Below are positions 48,545 through 61,895 of a DNA stretch of 64,000 nt, in pieces (the stretch's first letter is position 1; each line of letters begins with the position of its first letter). Both the position numbers and the translations under genes were made by a program. The notes under the pieces are model-generated. The model had not been told where the DNA came from and made no database searches. It was given only the letters and a program-made list of their open reading frames with translations. Source of the stretch: Cytidiella melzeri (lineage: Eukaryota > Basidiomycota > Agaricomycetes > Polyporales > Irpicaceae); NCBI GenBank assembly GCA_022592445.1, contig JABYQR010000066.1, forward strand, positions 62,001 to 126,000, given 5' to 3'.

Positions 48545-49984
48545 AAATGGAATCACAATTCCTGAAGAATGAAGAAAAATTGTTCCAGTGTGCTCCAGCA
48601 CATTGATGCCTTTTCAGATGTGACCTTTTTGTCCCAAAGTGTGGGAATTTGATGGCAGAATACAGACAGTAACAGTGTCAATAACATAAGAATGAACACA
48701 GCTGATGGCATCACACTGGCCTTGTTATCAGCTCTTTATAACTTTATATCAGATCACTTTTGCAATCAAACTGCAGTTTTTTGATTTCTAAGACTGCATA
48801 TGGGTACAAATCTGTACATATAATACACCATTGAATAGCCCTATCTTGTGGAAACAGCCTGGTATAAACATCCTGTCAATTGAAGTGGATTTGGGCAGGT
48901 TATGGCCAGACTTCTGAAAAAAGTCACTCAGACTCAGATTCAAACTCCACTCCTGCTGGGAAATGATTTCAAATTCTAGTCAGGTACATGTGCAGCAATC
49001 TATAGACATCGCTTGCTCTCTGAACAAGGAATACAATTAGAAGACATGCCACACATAGTATTGGCTGTGAGCAAGAATTACCAGTACTTTGGGAGCTAAC
49101 TACAAATTCTCAACCCCTACATTCTTGCACAACGTAAATTTGTGGCTGCATCAGCAGTGAGTATGCATCTCATTGTTTCACAAAGTTTCACAACTGTTAG
49201 TTGCTCTATAAGCAGGAGTTACAATCAGAACACAGTCTATGGCAGTTCCAATGGGGGTGAGGCAGTGCAGACATCAACAGGACACATGTAACATGTTTTA
49301 GCAATTGATTTGATAGAACACCCTCAAGCCCCTCATTCTTGAAGCAAGTAATTTCCTAGAATCAGCAGTGAACACTGCACAAGATTAATGACAAGATAGA
49401 TGAAGCCCCTTGCTATCATTGATGACTACCTTCATCAATGTATGGCTGCTTTTCCTGCAACCAAACTTATCAATTGTAGTACAGTCACTTTATCCCAGAT
49501 CAAGTTGCCTATCAAAGGTGTCACCAATAGCAAATGCCCATAATACAGTCAATATTCATGATCAGATGGCTTGGCAAGATCCTTACCAGGCACTTGTAAC
49601 CCTGCTCTGGCAGTTTACCAAATTTTATCTAGATTATTCAACATAGTTCAACACCATCAAGAAGAAGACGCATGTCAAACAATTTTTATCTCCATGCTCT
49701 ACTCCACAAACTTGTTTTAATCCTGTACTCACACCCATTGTTGCACTTCAAACAATACAGCACAGTCCCTCTTCTTTCATGAATGAGTGTGTGCTCCAGT
49801 GAAGACAAACCACCAACTTACTATACATTACTCATTGAATAAGCTATTCCCAACAAAATTACTTGTTCAGGCTGCTACCAGCACCAAGTTTACCTACAAA
49901 TCTGGCTCAAAAGTAATATTTTGTTCAATCTTCAGGAATTGTACTTGTTGTTTGTTGGCCTTGCTAATGCTAGTACAATAACTG
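48545..49984 (+). repeat. nested copy of the non-coding repeat from 15.9-16.9 kb
   Basis: Collinear with 15885-16870, including the phrases GATGGCATCACACTGG and CATCAACAGGACACATGTA. It is CpG-poor and has no ORF of interest. Confidence 0.65.
49595..49827 (+). repeat. LTR, family 4, second copy
   Basis: Begins TGTAACCCTGCTCTGGCAG and ends TTACTATACA; diverged copy of 44363-44598. Confidence 0.65.
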
Positions 49985-50379
49985 GTCTCCTTTTAGATAG
50001 ATTCTCTCACGAGTAGAGGTCTTGGCAGAGTCCAGACAATAGCTATTGTTCTCCTTTAGGTAGTTCTATTGTTCTTTGTTCACATGGCTTCTTGCAAAGC
50101 CTGCCCTTAACATGGTCTGTGCGTAGGTCCCTGAAGTCTATATATACTGCTGCATGTACACTCCTAGCCCCCCATCTCGACCTCTTGGTCTTTACTGGGC
50201 TAGGTAAGCAAACTCCCCCTGTACTACATAGCTGGTAGACAGAATATTTACTGGGCTAGCTACCTGAACAAGGTTTATAGTTGGTGAGAGCATTGTGCTA
50301 CATGCCTGCCACTACCTCGTCGTTGTCTTCCACATCGTGTCCCTAGTTGCTGTGTTGAGCTCTGTCTCTGTGACACTAT

Positions 50380-50951
50380 GTAGTACAAGATGGGTTTGCT
50401 TACCTAGCCCAGTAAAGACCAAGAGGTTGAGATGGGGAGCTAGGAGCATACATGCAGCTGTTTATATAGACTTCAGGGACCTGCGCACAGACCATGTTCA
50501 AGGCAGGCTTTGCAAGAAGCTGTGGGAAGAGAAACCAAAAGAACTACCTAAACAAGAGCAATAGCTATTGTCTGGACTCTGCCAAGATCTCCACATGAGA
50601 GAATCTATCTAAAAGGAGACCAGTCTTTGTGTTCAGGTCTCACACTTGTGAAAACACTTAAACCTTAGAAAGAACAGTAGCAAAAGAACAATAGAAGTCC
50701 ATGTGAATGGTATCTATGACATCAAACCCTAGCTATGGGCTAAGCCATGTGGTTGTAGCCATGTGGTTTAACATAAGCAGAGTCACATGCCAGTGTGACG
50801 TAGCAGCAAGTAATGTGACCATGTAGAATGTATGTGATACGGGCACTTAAGAGACATGCAAGAGTTTTGCAAAGGGGGTTGCAACTGGGTTGCAAAGGTG
50901 AAACTAGAGGTAAAATGCAAAAAATAAGGGTTAGTTGGGCCATCCCCAACA
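50380..50951 (-). repeat. LTR, family 1, reverse orientation, partial
   Basis: Lies tail-to-tail with the copy ending at 50375 and ends GGGCCATCCCCAACA. It lacks the first part present in 44884-45644. Confidence 0.65.
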
Positions 50952-53002
50952 ATGCCACCTTACTTGGACACTAACTTGAGCTTACCACAATATTGATGGT
51001 TGATCCTCTGCACTCTAAGTCCTTGATGTCTTGTTCATTTGCTCTCCATCACTATCTTCCTCGAACTGTTGTCTACTCTGTCAGGTACTGGTGTGGCTTG
51101 ATCATCTTGCTCTGGTCCTGGAAAGGATAGCCCACTGGAAGTTAATCATGAGCAATGAAGTTTCTGAGATGAGCAGGCCACAAGTCAAGTTCAGAAACAT
51201 GGCTTCAAAGGTTTGTGGACAACATCTATTCAACTCCTTCAAGTGTTCTGCATATATACAGCTCTAATTGGCTCCCCAGATATCAGTAAGGTTGCATCAT
51301 CTGAGTCAGAGTGTATTGGAGCAAGTTACTTTGAGCAATAGTGGAGACTGATTGTATCTTCAGCAATGTTTGTTCACAAAAGTGGGTACTTGTACAATTG
51401 TGAGTCCAATAGCAAGTTGTTGATAAGTGTTTTCTATCAGACGCAAAAAAGACAAAGTGTTGCCAGTGTCTTTTCCTCAAAAGGGTGATGATCCTGAAGG
51501 CCTGACAACACAGAAATAACGCAATTGTTTGGAGGTCTTATGCTAGAGTGTGGAAGATCTCATAGGTGTGGAGGGGAGAAACTCATATTAAGAGAGTGCA
51601 TGCAGAGCAATGTCTATGTAACAGTAATCTATAGTATTGGGTCAAGCTGTAATGCAGTGTTAACAAATTCCATCATAAATTGAGATGGGATAAACAATTT
51701 TTGCAAGAGCATTGAAAACAGAGCATCGTTGATGTGATAGTAACGTGTGGTATCAGGTCAAGCTTCAAAGCAGTGTTAGCAAATTATTGAAAATGGTCAG
51801 TGTGGGACAGTACAGTGGTGGAGAGGTTTGCAAGTAGTTGTGTGACTGTCTACTTATGTAAGGGGGGCCTGTGCCTGATGGCACCTGCCTCATGAAAAAA
51901 ACACAATTCAGGTTTCTTCTTTGAAGAGAGCTGTCAGTCAAATGCATGCACAATTGTCATGATTTTTTAGCATTCACTGAAAAGGGGTTAGACCTATTGC
52001 ATAGATTTTGACAGCACTATGATTCATTTAACTGTGATTTTCTGCCATGGCTAATTGTAAGTCTTTGGTGAGATAGGTTACGGTTTTGGGGAGCATTTGT
52101 CATGTTTAAGAATTTTTCCATCGTAAGTAGTGCTGATTGACCCCACCCTGTGACTAGTGACTAGTGACTTGCAAGCCAAACGAAGTCCAGTCGCAAGCCA
52201 AAACGTGCCAACAGAACAAGCGATGAAGGAGGCGTTGAGGCGCATGTGCCGACAACGAGTCCAGGTCCCTGGAGTCTTGGAGGACATTAGTGCCAATCAC
52301 TACGAAGAGGCTAGCCCAGCATGGACAATGGGTGACTAGTGTGTTGTCTCTCGTTATGAAGGGATTTCGCGGCGACGGTCGTGCGCCGGTAACAAGGCCG
52401 GGTTGTCTTGGGAGAGGGGCGAGCGAGGCTGATAATGGGGTGCGTGACAGGCTGGACAATGAGCGCGACGCGTGACAGGTGTGACGTCGTGGACGTTGCC
52501 GGCGACGATGACCGAGGCTCCTGATGAACGTTTGTGGCGACCAGCGGGAAGAGGAGTGTGTGTTGTTCGCGTTGCACTGGGTTGTTGATGGGTGGTCCGC
52601 GCGTCCGGACCTCGGATGCAAATGACATCGGGCAGATGATGCGCGACGCTGAGAGAGAGGGGAAATCGAGGGAGAAAGACGGCGAAAGCAGTGTGGAGAA
52701 CGTGGCTGACGACGAGCGTGAGTGTGACCAAGGCCGGCTCGAAATGGGAGATAAGCCCGTGATGGTCACTGTTTGGTCGGAGTTCGCCACGGGCGGTGAC
52801 GACGAGGGGCACAAGGGTCTCTCTGTCTTTCTCTCTGGCGTTCGCACGCGTGGTCCGCCGACGCCGGGCCAGTGCCCAACCGTGCCCTGTCGGCTAAGAC
52901 GCTCGTAAAACATCCACCCCCCATCACCGTCGCCATCGCCCTCCTCTTTCTCCCCCTCATTACCCCCCTCCTCCACCGCCCAGCGCCGCATACACCCACC
53001 TC
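50952..53002. other. repeat remnants, then the CHD1 promoter
   Basis: 50952-51560 is homologous to 46800-47500. 51560-52080 shows nothing. From 52150 the GC content rises sharply into host sequence. Open frames on both strands at 52150-52990 have no family support; this is the promoter and leader of CHD1. Confidence 0.5.
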
Positions 53003-56000
53003 ATGTCCGCCATTGACAACGGCGTCGACGACGACACCATCAACTACATGGACTCCCCAGTCAACCCGATAAGCCCCAGCAGCGACGAGAGCAGCGACAT
53101 CAACATGCAGGTAGACTCGGACATCGAGCCAAGCCATGTCCCAGACATCGACGCCGACGCCGACGGCGAACTCGAAGACGACACCGACTCAGACATCGAC
53201 CAGCTCACAGCCCACACCTCCACCCACCAGGTCGCATCGTCCTCGTACCTAAACAATCGAACCGTACGTGCCCCATTGTGTCCTTTGTCCATCGCTGACC
53301 GGTATATGTAGACAAATGACGATGAGGATTCGGTAAGTTGACGGATTCCATGTCCGGCTCCAATAACAAGTTGACGGTACAGGGCTATGAGGATGACCCC
53401 GACCCAGAGGAAGAAGACGAGGAGGATGCCTCGTATGCCGATGAGGAGTACGGCGCAGCCAAACCATCGAAGAAGGCCTCCAGTAACACAAGCAGCAGCA
53501 AGAAGAAGAAGAACCCGCCCGTGAAACCGCGCGTTGTGGCCCGCCACTCAGCCTCTGACTCGGATTCCGACTACGGTGCGCGGTCGAAGAAGAAGAAGAA
53601 GCCACGCGTGTCAGGCGACGAAATTCGGGTGTCGAGTCGTGGCACGAAGGTTCCTAATTATGTCGACGATGTGCACGACTTTGATACGTACGAAGACGAT
53701 GAAGTTATATCAGGTGGCTACGTCGACCCTGCTGCCATCCAGAAAGAGGAGGACGAGATTGAGCTGGTACTTGGTCATAGTCGAGATGAGGAGACGGAGG
53801 CCGGCCAGGAGGATAATTGGTTCACAAACATTGTGCGTCTTCAGCCTGTATATGTCTGAGTCCCCTGCTATACATTGCCCACAGCGTTTCCACATCAAAT
53901 GGAAGACGTTTTCGCATCTCCACAACACCGACGAGGTGTATGAGTTCCTGAAACGATTCAAGGGGCTGAAACGCGTCGACAACTACATTAAGGCATACAA
54001 GGCGTACGAGGACCGACTGAAGGCAGATCTCTCGCAAGAAGACAGGGAGGTCCTGTACCTAGACAGAGAACGCGAGAAGGAAGAATACGAGACCTGGAAA
54101 ACCGTCGAGCGTGTCATCTCGCAGCGCGAGAACGAACAAGGGCAGGTAGAGTACTTCGTGAAGTGGAACAACCTCAATTATGAGCACTGCACTTGGGAGC
54201 TGCAGGACGAGATACGGGGGATTGCAAAGGAACAGATCGAAGCGTTCCGGAAACGAGAAGCAGATGCCAAGTTTCCTTTCAAAAGCGCAGCATACCCGAG
54301 AAACCAGAGGCCACCGTTCAAGAAGATTACGGAAGACCCGGACTATATCGTCTCAACAGGCGGGGAACTCAAAGATTTTCAGCTTACTGGTCTTAACTGG
54401 CTTGCGTATCTCTGGAGCAAAGGGGAGAATGGCATTTTGGCAGATGAAATGGGTCTTGGCAAGGTACGCCCCGTTGTGTTGTAGAAGATATGCGTTACCC
54501 TTACGATTACCTGCCACCAAACAGACTGTTCAAAGCGTCGCATTCATCTCTTATCTCTTCCACACCATGCGTCAATACGGCCCCTTCCTTGTCATCGTTC
54601 CCCTTTCTACCATTACCGCCTGGCAGTCACAGTTTGCGACGTGGGCACCTGACATGAACGTCATCACATACATTGGCACGGCTGCTGCACGAGACGTCAT
54701 ACGCACGTACGAGTTCGGGCCTTCGAACAAGAAGCTGAAGATGAACGTTCTGCTCACGACGTATGAGATCACGCTGCGCGACGTGAAGGAGCTTGGAGAT
54801 ATCAAGTGGCAGGTTTTGGCTGTTGACGAGGTGAAGACTATTGAGTGAGGCGAACTGCGTGAGCGTAGCTGATGGAAAATCGTCGCTTAGGCTCATCGGC
54901 TCAAGAATTCAGAGTCTCAGCTGTACGAAGCATTGAGATCTTTCCCGGCCGCATCCAAGCTACTGATCACTGGTACTCCGCTGCAAAACAACGTCAAGGG
55001 TAATACTCAGCTTGCGTTGTCGCTAAGTGATCGCACTGACAGCAATATTTTCAGAATTACTGTCTTTGATGCACTTCCTCATGCCCGAGAAGTGTGCGTG
55101 GTATACCCTATCCCTTGACGGGGACATTGTACTGACCAGTTCATGTTTGCTGGAATAGTCCAGCTGTCGAACGAGTTTGATCTCAACGACGCTGACCACG
55201 AGCACAAGATCAAAGAGTTACACAAGCAGCTGGAATCGCTCATGTTGAGGCGGTTGAAGAAGGATGTCCTCACTTCGCTACCTACCAAGAGCGAGCGTAT
55301 CCTGCGAGTGGAGATGAGTGCCCTGCAAACGCATTTCTACAAGAATATCCTTACGAAGGTAATTGCGACATGGTATGATGATCTTCTCGATCATATTTAT
55401 AAACTTTGTCGCAGAATTTCCAAGGTCTCGTGAAGAGCGCGAATGGCAATAACAACATCAGCTTGCTCAATATAGGTAAGTTCGCCTCACTGAACAGCGG
55501 GTATTAGCCAAGATTAACCCGAGCTTTGTGAAGCGATGGAATTGAAAAAAGCCGCAAATCACCCGTATCTCTTCGATGGCGCAGAGACTCGAACCGACAA
55601 CACGGAGGAGACTCTCAAGGGTCTTGTCATGAGTAGCGGGAAGATGGTCTTGCTTGACAAGCTGCTCGCACGGCTGCGCCAGGATGGGCACCGAGTCCTC
55701 ATCTTCAGTCAAATGGTGCGCATGCTCGACATTCTGAGCGACTACATGTCTCTTCGGGGTTATCAACACCAGCGATTGGACGGCATGGTAGCTTCGGAAG
55801 CGAGAAAGAAGTCAATTGCCCATTTCAACGCGGCTGGATCTCCGGATTTCGCGTTCCTGCTCTCGACACGCGCTGGAGGGTTGGGAATCAACCTTGAAAC
55901 CGCGGACACGGTCATTATCTTTGACGTGAGTGATGCAACTTCTTTCCCGTGTGCCTCCAGGATTTTGTCGCATTGACGGCCCTGGGGGCGCGTGGGCCAC

Positions 56001-58350
56001 GTTCCTCATAATACTTACTCCGAACGCCGTCCGGATTCCTCATGGCAGAGCGATTGGAACCCACAGAATGACTTGCAGGCGATGGCACGGGCCCACCGTA
56101 TCGGCCAGAAGTCGCACGTCAGTGTGTACCGGTTCGTGAGCAAGGACACGATGGAAGAGGACGTTTTGGAGCGTGCCAAGAAGAAGATGGTGCTTGAGTA
56201 TGCAAGTGAGTGTGACTCCCTGAATTGAGTGGATTGAAAGGGTTGCGCGTGGAATGAGGCACTAATCAGGATCTATTTTGTAGTTATTAACCAGATGGAC
56301 ACGACGCAGGCACACCTCAGCTCGAAAGCCACCGGCGCTACGAAGGACAATTCGAAAACGGCCGATCTCAGCAAGGACGAGCTGCACGCCGTCCTCAAGT
56401 ACGGAGCACAGAGGATGTACGTGTGTTGTTCTTCCATCCCCGCCTTTTCCGCGTGTATCGATGGCCACATGGGCTGAACCCTCCTTTCCCATGACAGCTT
56501 CGACAAAGATGATAGCCAGCAGAACCAGAAGTTGGATGAAATGGATCTCGATGATATACTTAACCGGGCGGAGCACCACGAGACAATGGCCACGAATAAC
56601 GATGGCACGTCGCTTGGAGGTGAAGGTTTCCTCGCACAGTTCGCCAACATCAGTGACGTGAAGAACGATATGAGCTGGGAGGACATCATCCCCCTCGAGG
56701 AGCGCCAGAGATTTGAGTTGGATGAAGAGAAGCGCAAGGCTGATGAGTTAGTCGCGCACGAAAGGGACGCCAAGGACCGGAAACGTATACACGCGCCTGT
56801 CTCCTACGAGGGGATGGACGTTGAGGTCCCTGCGCCTGCTCCCGCCACCAAGAAGCCGAAACATCCTGCTCCCCAGCGGAAGACCGCCAGTCAGAAGGCG
56901 ATGGAGCTCAAGGAACGCGACGTTCGAGTCCTGATTCGTAGTCTGCAACGATGGGGTGACATTCGACAGCGATATGATGTTATCGTAAGTTTGGGAGTTC
57001 TTATGTCATGTTTTCTTCACTTCGTTAACGTCTCCCGTTCATATGCGAAGGTCGCTGAGGCGAAACTGCAAGACAAGAATAGGGGCATGATCATTGATAC
57101 GTCGGACGATATCATTGAACTTTGTGCTCGTGCTGTTGAGGACAACAACCAGGAAAAACGTGCCCGCATCGCGGCGGGGGAAACGTTGACTAACGCACAG
57201 AAGAGCAAGGCGGTTCTTGTCCAGTACAACAATGTCGGCAACATCAACGCTGAGACCGTTCTCTCTCGCCATCGAGACCTTCAAGTGCTTTTCAGGTACC
57301 TCAGCGACCTCGATGATGTCTACCAATGGCAAATACCCATTGACAACATTCGGCCGACGTTAAACTGGTCAGGGCGGTGGGGCTCCCAGGAAGACGCGAT
57401 GCTGCTTGTTGGTGCGTACTTGTATGGATTTGGTAACTGGGAGGCCATGGCGAAGGATCCCAAGCTCGGTCTTGACGGCAAGTTCTTCTTGGAGGAGGGC
57501 AAGAAGGGTGAGGATGCCTCGACGAAGCCTATACCCAATGCTATCCATCTGGTGAGGCGAGGAGACTATCTACTCGGCATACTCCGTGAACACGATGAGA
57601 AGATACGGGCGATCGAGAGTACGCTGCAGCGGAAGACGAGCGGCGGTTACAAGACGTCGATGTCGCCGCCACCTCCCGTGGCTTCAACATCGTATAGCAT
57701 TGTCAGGCGACGCGCAGAGAGCGAGGCTGTCGCGTCCATCGATGAGGGCAGTACGAAGAAGCGGAAGCGGAGGCCGACGCCCACCTTTACCGATTCGTCA
57801 TCGTCAGATGAGTGGTAAGTTGTTATATATCGATGTACTGCATTTGAGGCAGTATTGATAACCCCACCTCAGTCCGTCAATGGATGAGGCCACGACCAAG
57901 GAAGAGCTGAGACCGGTTAAGAAGCAGCTTGTGCGTATTCGGTTTGTCATACCTATGCTGCCGCTGCTGACGGCTTGCGACTAGAAAAACCTCAAGCTCT
58001 CTGGTGAGGACATGCCACGAGACCAAAAGGTTGCCATATTGAAGGAGTCGCTTGCAGCCATTGGCAAGAGGATAGAGGCGGTGCTGGTGGAGAAGGCTCA
58101 GAAAGGGGAGGACACGAAGAGATGGAAGCGACATCTGTGGACGTTCGTTACTCTCTTCTGGCCGAAGAAAGTAAAAGCTGGCAAGCTAGAAGAGCTCCAT
58201 ACGAAGATGGTCACGAAGGAGAAGGAGAGCTCGAGTGCTCCAAGGGCTGGCTCGAGCGAGGTGGTGTCCAAGAAGCCGCGGTTGAGCTCATCTGCCCCTT
58301 CAAAACCGAACGGCTCGTCCTCGTCACACGTGAATGGCAAATACCGGTAA
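53003..58350 (+). CDS. CHD1: chromodomain helicase DNA-binding protein 1 (ATP-dependent nucleosome remodeller)
   Basis: Sixteen exons give 1,460 residues, the normal fungal length: 53003-53263, 53312-53332, 53383-53832, 53885-54463, 54525-54830, 54891-54999, 55055-55093, 55159-55358, 55415-55475, 55534-55925, 56049-56205, 56284-56416, 56498-56984, 57051-57814, 57873-57930, 57985-58350. An acidic/lysine-rich N-terminus precedes two chromodomains (second: [17 protein letters not shown]). The Snf2 ATPase has DEMGLGKT (K437), DEAH (538-541, formed across an intron), [11 protein letters not shown] and helicase C motifs [16 protein letters not shown] and [18 protein letters not shown] region ([20 protein letters not shown]) and a C-terminal CHCT (DUF4208) domain follow. 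In the nucleus it spaces nucleosomes during transcription. Exon 2 has only 21 bp. Confidence 0.97.
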
Positions 58351-59003
58351 CCGTCAATTATACGGCCGTCGCTGGATGCTGGCTGTTCACGGGAGTATGC
58401 GTGTACGATAAGCTGGCAACCTGGAGCTTCCTTGCAGTTTTTCTTTTCCTCTTTTATATCGTTTCAGACAGCAGGGTTGCTGGATTTCTCTTATGCTTAT
58501 GCTGTGCTCCGTATACGAGTTCTACTGACCTCTATATTTTTCTTCTCCCATATCGGTTTTTGCTGTGTCGTTTTGCTTGTTCGCTGCGCCCTTCTTCCTT
58601 ACAACTTTCCTGACGCACCTCGTCCCTGGCATTATGTAGTCACTTGCTACAGCGGTCACTTATTCTGTCCATTGCATACACAAAATTCACACATGTAAGA
58701 CAGCTGCAAATGCTAAATCATTGCCAAAAAGCTGTTCTCAATTGGCCACAAGTGATGTCGAGAAAAGTTTGTCGCGAAAACGCACAAGAACAATAAATGG
58801 CATTCGCGGCGTCAGTCCTCCAAACCAGATATTCCCAAAACCCCAGTGCAATATTTTATACATCACTTTACAGCATAAATCAGAGCAAATTGCTAGCTAC
58901 ATCAGAGTCCGTAGTCATAAACGTCTAGTCGTCCCTCTACAGCAAATGGCAGTGTCAGTTATCCGCGAAAAAGGCTTACAGCCGGAAGCTCCAGCGTAAA
59001 CAC
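58351..59003. other. convergent 3' intergenic region
   Basis: Holds the 3' ends of CHD1 and the minus-strand membrane-protein gene. No ORF supported. Confidence 0.6.
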
Positions 59004-60131
59004 TTACTCTCGATTGTGGATGTAGATGGCAGGCTTCAACGCGTTAGCACCAGCGCTTCGTTTGCGGCTTCTGGAGTTTCCTGCGACGGTGACACTGACG
59101 AGGGGAGCGGCGTTCGATGGACCAGCTTGTGGTTGTCCGGCTCCTGTTGTTGGTGCCGGGGCAGGAACCATGTACGTCTGCACGTGTCGCGCAGGCCGAG
59201 AGTGCGTGATGTGAATGGGAGGAGCAGCTGGGGCGGGAGCAGGTTGAGGTTGCATAGTTCGTGAAGCTGAACAAGACGATTATGTGTTTGGATTCTGCGA
59301 GAGTGCGGTTGGACGGTGCGCACCTTCAATCAACTTTGCATCTGCTTCCCTGTGGAAGCTCTCCATGAGCGCAGCGTAACGCTTCACCTGCCATTCGAGC
59401 TGACTGGCTCGAGCGGTGTTGCCCTGGCTCAACGCCCACTTCCTCTCCTCCTTGAACCGTCGACGCTCGGAGTCTGCCAATGAAGCACGGGCACGTAGCA
59501 TCGCAACTTCGCGCTCAGCAGGGGAGAGACGGTTGTCGGGATCAATGGAAGAAGGGAGCGATTCGAGAGTCATGGCGGTGTTGGCATGTGTCGGTGCTGG
59601 GGAGACTGCAAGTGCGCGTTCGACAGCGGCAGCGGCAGCTGCTTCCTCATGCAGCTCTCTATCCCTCTCTCTGCCTTTACCCTTGTCGCGTGACGGACGC
59701 TTGCGCTCTCTGTCCGCGTCACGCTCAAAGGAGACGAGACGGATACGTTTAGAGGGCTCGTGTGACACCACTCTGTGAGATGTTGGCGATGTTGGTTGAG
59801 AGGTTCGTTCGTTGATGCGTCCATCTTCGAATAGCTGTGCGAGGACATCTGTGAAGAGGATGCCTAATGCCACACCTAGCAGAACGCATGCGCATCCGGT
59901 GGTGTCGTGCGTGCTCGTGAAGTCATAGAGGAGTTTGCCTGCGATGGCGAAGCCTACAGGGAAGACGAAAGAGCCAAGGTATCTGAGGGTGTAATGCAGG
60001 AGAATGCCCTGCCAGATGCCTGCGAGAAGATGATCAGCAGTGGTCAGGGTGTGGTCTGGGGATATGGAGGTTAAGAATATCCGCACGCCGAGTGCTAAAA
60101 GGAGCGGAGGCGCGAGGGCGAATTGGAGCAT
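59004..60131 (-). CDS. membrane protein with DUF1771-like helical segment
   Basis: Two exons, 59324-60131 and 59004-59266, joined over a 57-bp intron, give 356 residues. The N-terminal third has three or four hydrophobic helices (MLQFALAPPLLLALGVRIFL, LGSFVFPVGFAIAGKLLYDF, CACVLLGVALGILFTDVLAQ). A basic, charged linker (ERDADRERKRPSRDKGKGRE) follows, then a helical segment with ADSERRRFKEERKWALSQGN that recalls DUF1771. The second exon is alanine/proline-rich and low in complexity. Without the intron the protein would stop at PNT, so the splice is supported mainly by frame continuity. Likely an endomembrane protein of unknown role. Confidence 0.72.
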
Positions 60132-60554
60132 TCAACGTGAATAGTTCGGAGATGTGTTCAGGTTTCGCAGGGTCATTGACGGAAGAATAGGGAGAATGTC
60201 GCCAGGAAGGAACAAAGAGCTGTAGACGAGACTGGTTTCAACAGAGACAGCAATGCACCGATGGTTGAGACGCTAAAACGCGTGTTCGACTTTCTCCCGA
60301 CGCGTCGCAATCACGTGCCTGCCGACGCCTCTCCGAGATGCACGCGTCGGGAGTCACGACCACAGTGTTGTCAACAACTTGAAGCTGATAGGTAATTTCT
60401 ATGGCTCAGTTGCGCAGCCACAGCCACAGCTATGCCGAACAATCTAGTGAGTACTGAAATATATATAGACCATCTTACAGCCGTCTATAGATCACAGTTA
60501 TCAACATCACAACTAGCCTCCTTCAGCCATATCTTGCCGGGCTCTGACGTGCTA
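60132..60554. other. intergenic, promoter of the membrane-protein gene
   Basis: No gene. The 3' end of RNase H2B lies directly beyond on the same strand. Confidence 0.55.
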
Positions 60555-61895
60555 CTAACTCTTCGATTGGAAGAAAGTCGATAGCTTCGCCATGCCAGTC
60601 GTATTCGCCTTCTTCAGCTTCGAGACTCCACTCGACGTCTTCACCAGGGCCTTCCTCTTGTTACCGCCTTTCTCGCCCGCCGCCGAGGTCTTGCTCTCTC
60701 GTGCCTCTGCCTTACTCATATCGGCGGCAGCTATCGAAGTAGCCTCGTCTTGAAGAGCCTGCATGTATGCGTCCAACGATGTGAAGCTAGCGTCAAATTG
60801 TATGGTAAGGAAAAGATGGACAGGACGATCGGACTGGTAGAGCGTACTCGTAGGATGCGAGCAAAGCCTTGCGAATATTTGGAGGAGCGTATTGGCCGAC
60901 AAGATCGCATGCTGCCCTTAGTCGCCCAGCTACAGGAGAGGACAGACGGTTAAGCCTCCATGACAAAGACAAGATACACGACAAACCTTCCAACAGCTGT
61001 TCTTTTCCGTCCTCCATGAGGCCATCTTTGGCCAGTGCACGCATCAGGGTCCTAGAAGTCTCAAACAATGCTGGACTGTTCAGCCGAGCGACTTTGGACT
61101 GGATATACGCAAGAACTTTTTCTGGAGAATACCGGTAGACCGTCAACTCTGGTGTTATCTCTGGATATCGATGTCAAGGGTTATCTGGGCTTCATAGACA
61201 ACATGACAGTGTACATACCTTTCACTTGGCACACGCGTTTCATAGCGCTATGCGCACAGTCTAGAGATAAGAATGCCGTAATATCTGTTTTACATAGCCG
61301 TGTCGAGGGGTCGTTCGAGTAAGATGGACCGGGTGGAGAGGACAGGGTCTTCTCAATTCCAAGCTCAAAGATGTCATCCAGAGGTCGAAACGTCCCTAAG
61401 CTTCCATCTGTCTGAGAGAGCCTTATTGATGGGTTGTTGAACAAGTGGTGAGGTGAGGGACATACCGGTACAGTAGACTCGAGGATCGGTAGTAGGAGAA
61501 AGGCAGGATCGACTGGAGTCATGATGAGAAGTCTCCCATCTACAAAACATGGCCTTAATGTTGGATTCTACATAAGCTTCTCCACACGCACTTTCAATGA
61601 CTTGTCCCTCAGACATGAACCACGAGCGTTGGTTTGTCGGAGCTACGGCCTGTACCTCGAGTACCGACGTCTGCTTTGCGTCGCGTGGATGATATGGTAG
61701 GAAGAGCGATGGCACGCCTAGTTAATCAGCACATGTTAGCGTGGCTACCTATCCAATTGAAATTGAACTACCTGTGCGTGGATGAGGCAGCCTCAGAAAC
61801 CGAACACCGTGCTCGGGTGGTTTCTCGCCATTGGACTCATCTAACTTGGCGAGAAGTGTGTCCAGGACATCTTGACAAGCGGTGTAAGTAGCCAT
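60555..61895 (-). CDS. RNH202: ribonuclease H2 subunit B
   Basis: Non-catalytic subunit of nuclear RNase H2, which removes ribonucleotides from DNA. Seven exons (61772-61895, 61592-61717, 61466-61539, 61219-61411, 60987-61160, 60848-60929, 60555-60786) give 334 residues. Family hallmarks in order: RFLRLPHPRTG, SWFMSEGQVIENGRLL, MTPVDPAFLLLPILE, FRPLDDIFE, the helical YRYSPEKVLAYIQSKVARL, and a lysine-rich C-terminus. The end GMAKLSTFFQSK is a PCNA-interacting box with methionine in place of glutamine, as also known in the mammalian subunit. An in-frame ATG 45 bp upstream (61940) is an alternative start. It is head-to-head with the TFIIH gene. Confidence 0.93.

Larger units (their letters stand above)
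48210..50375 (+). repeat. LTR, family 1, split by a nested repeat
   Basis: The two LTR parts, about 48210-48544 and 49985-50375, together match the copy at 4073-4745. It starts TGTTGTGGATGGCC and ends CTGTCTCTGTGACA. The inserted 48545-49984 is a copy of the folded repeat seen at 15.9-16.9 kb followed by a family-4 LTR. Confidence 0.65.

Noticed and set aside
52311..52991. 226-codon minus-strand ORF upstream of CHD1
   Set aside because: GC-rich sequence open in several frames on both strands; low complexity and no family match; more likely promoter and leader.
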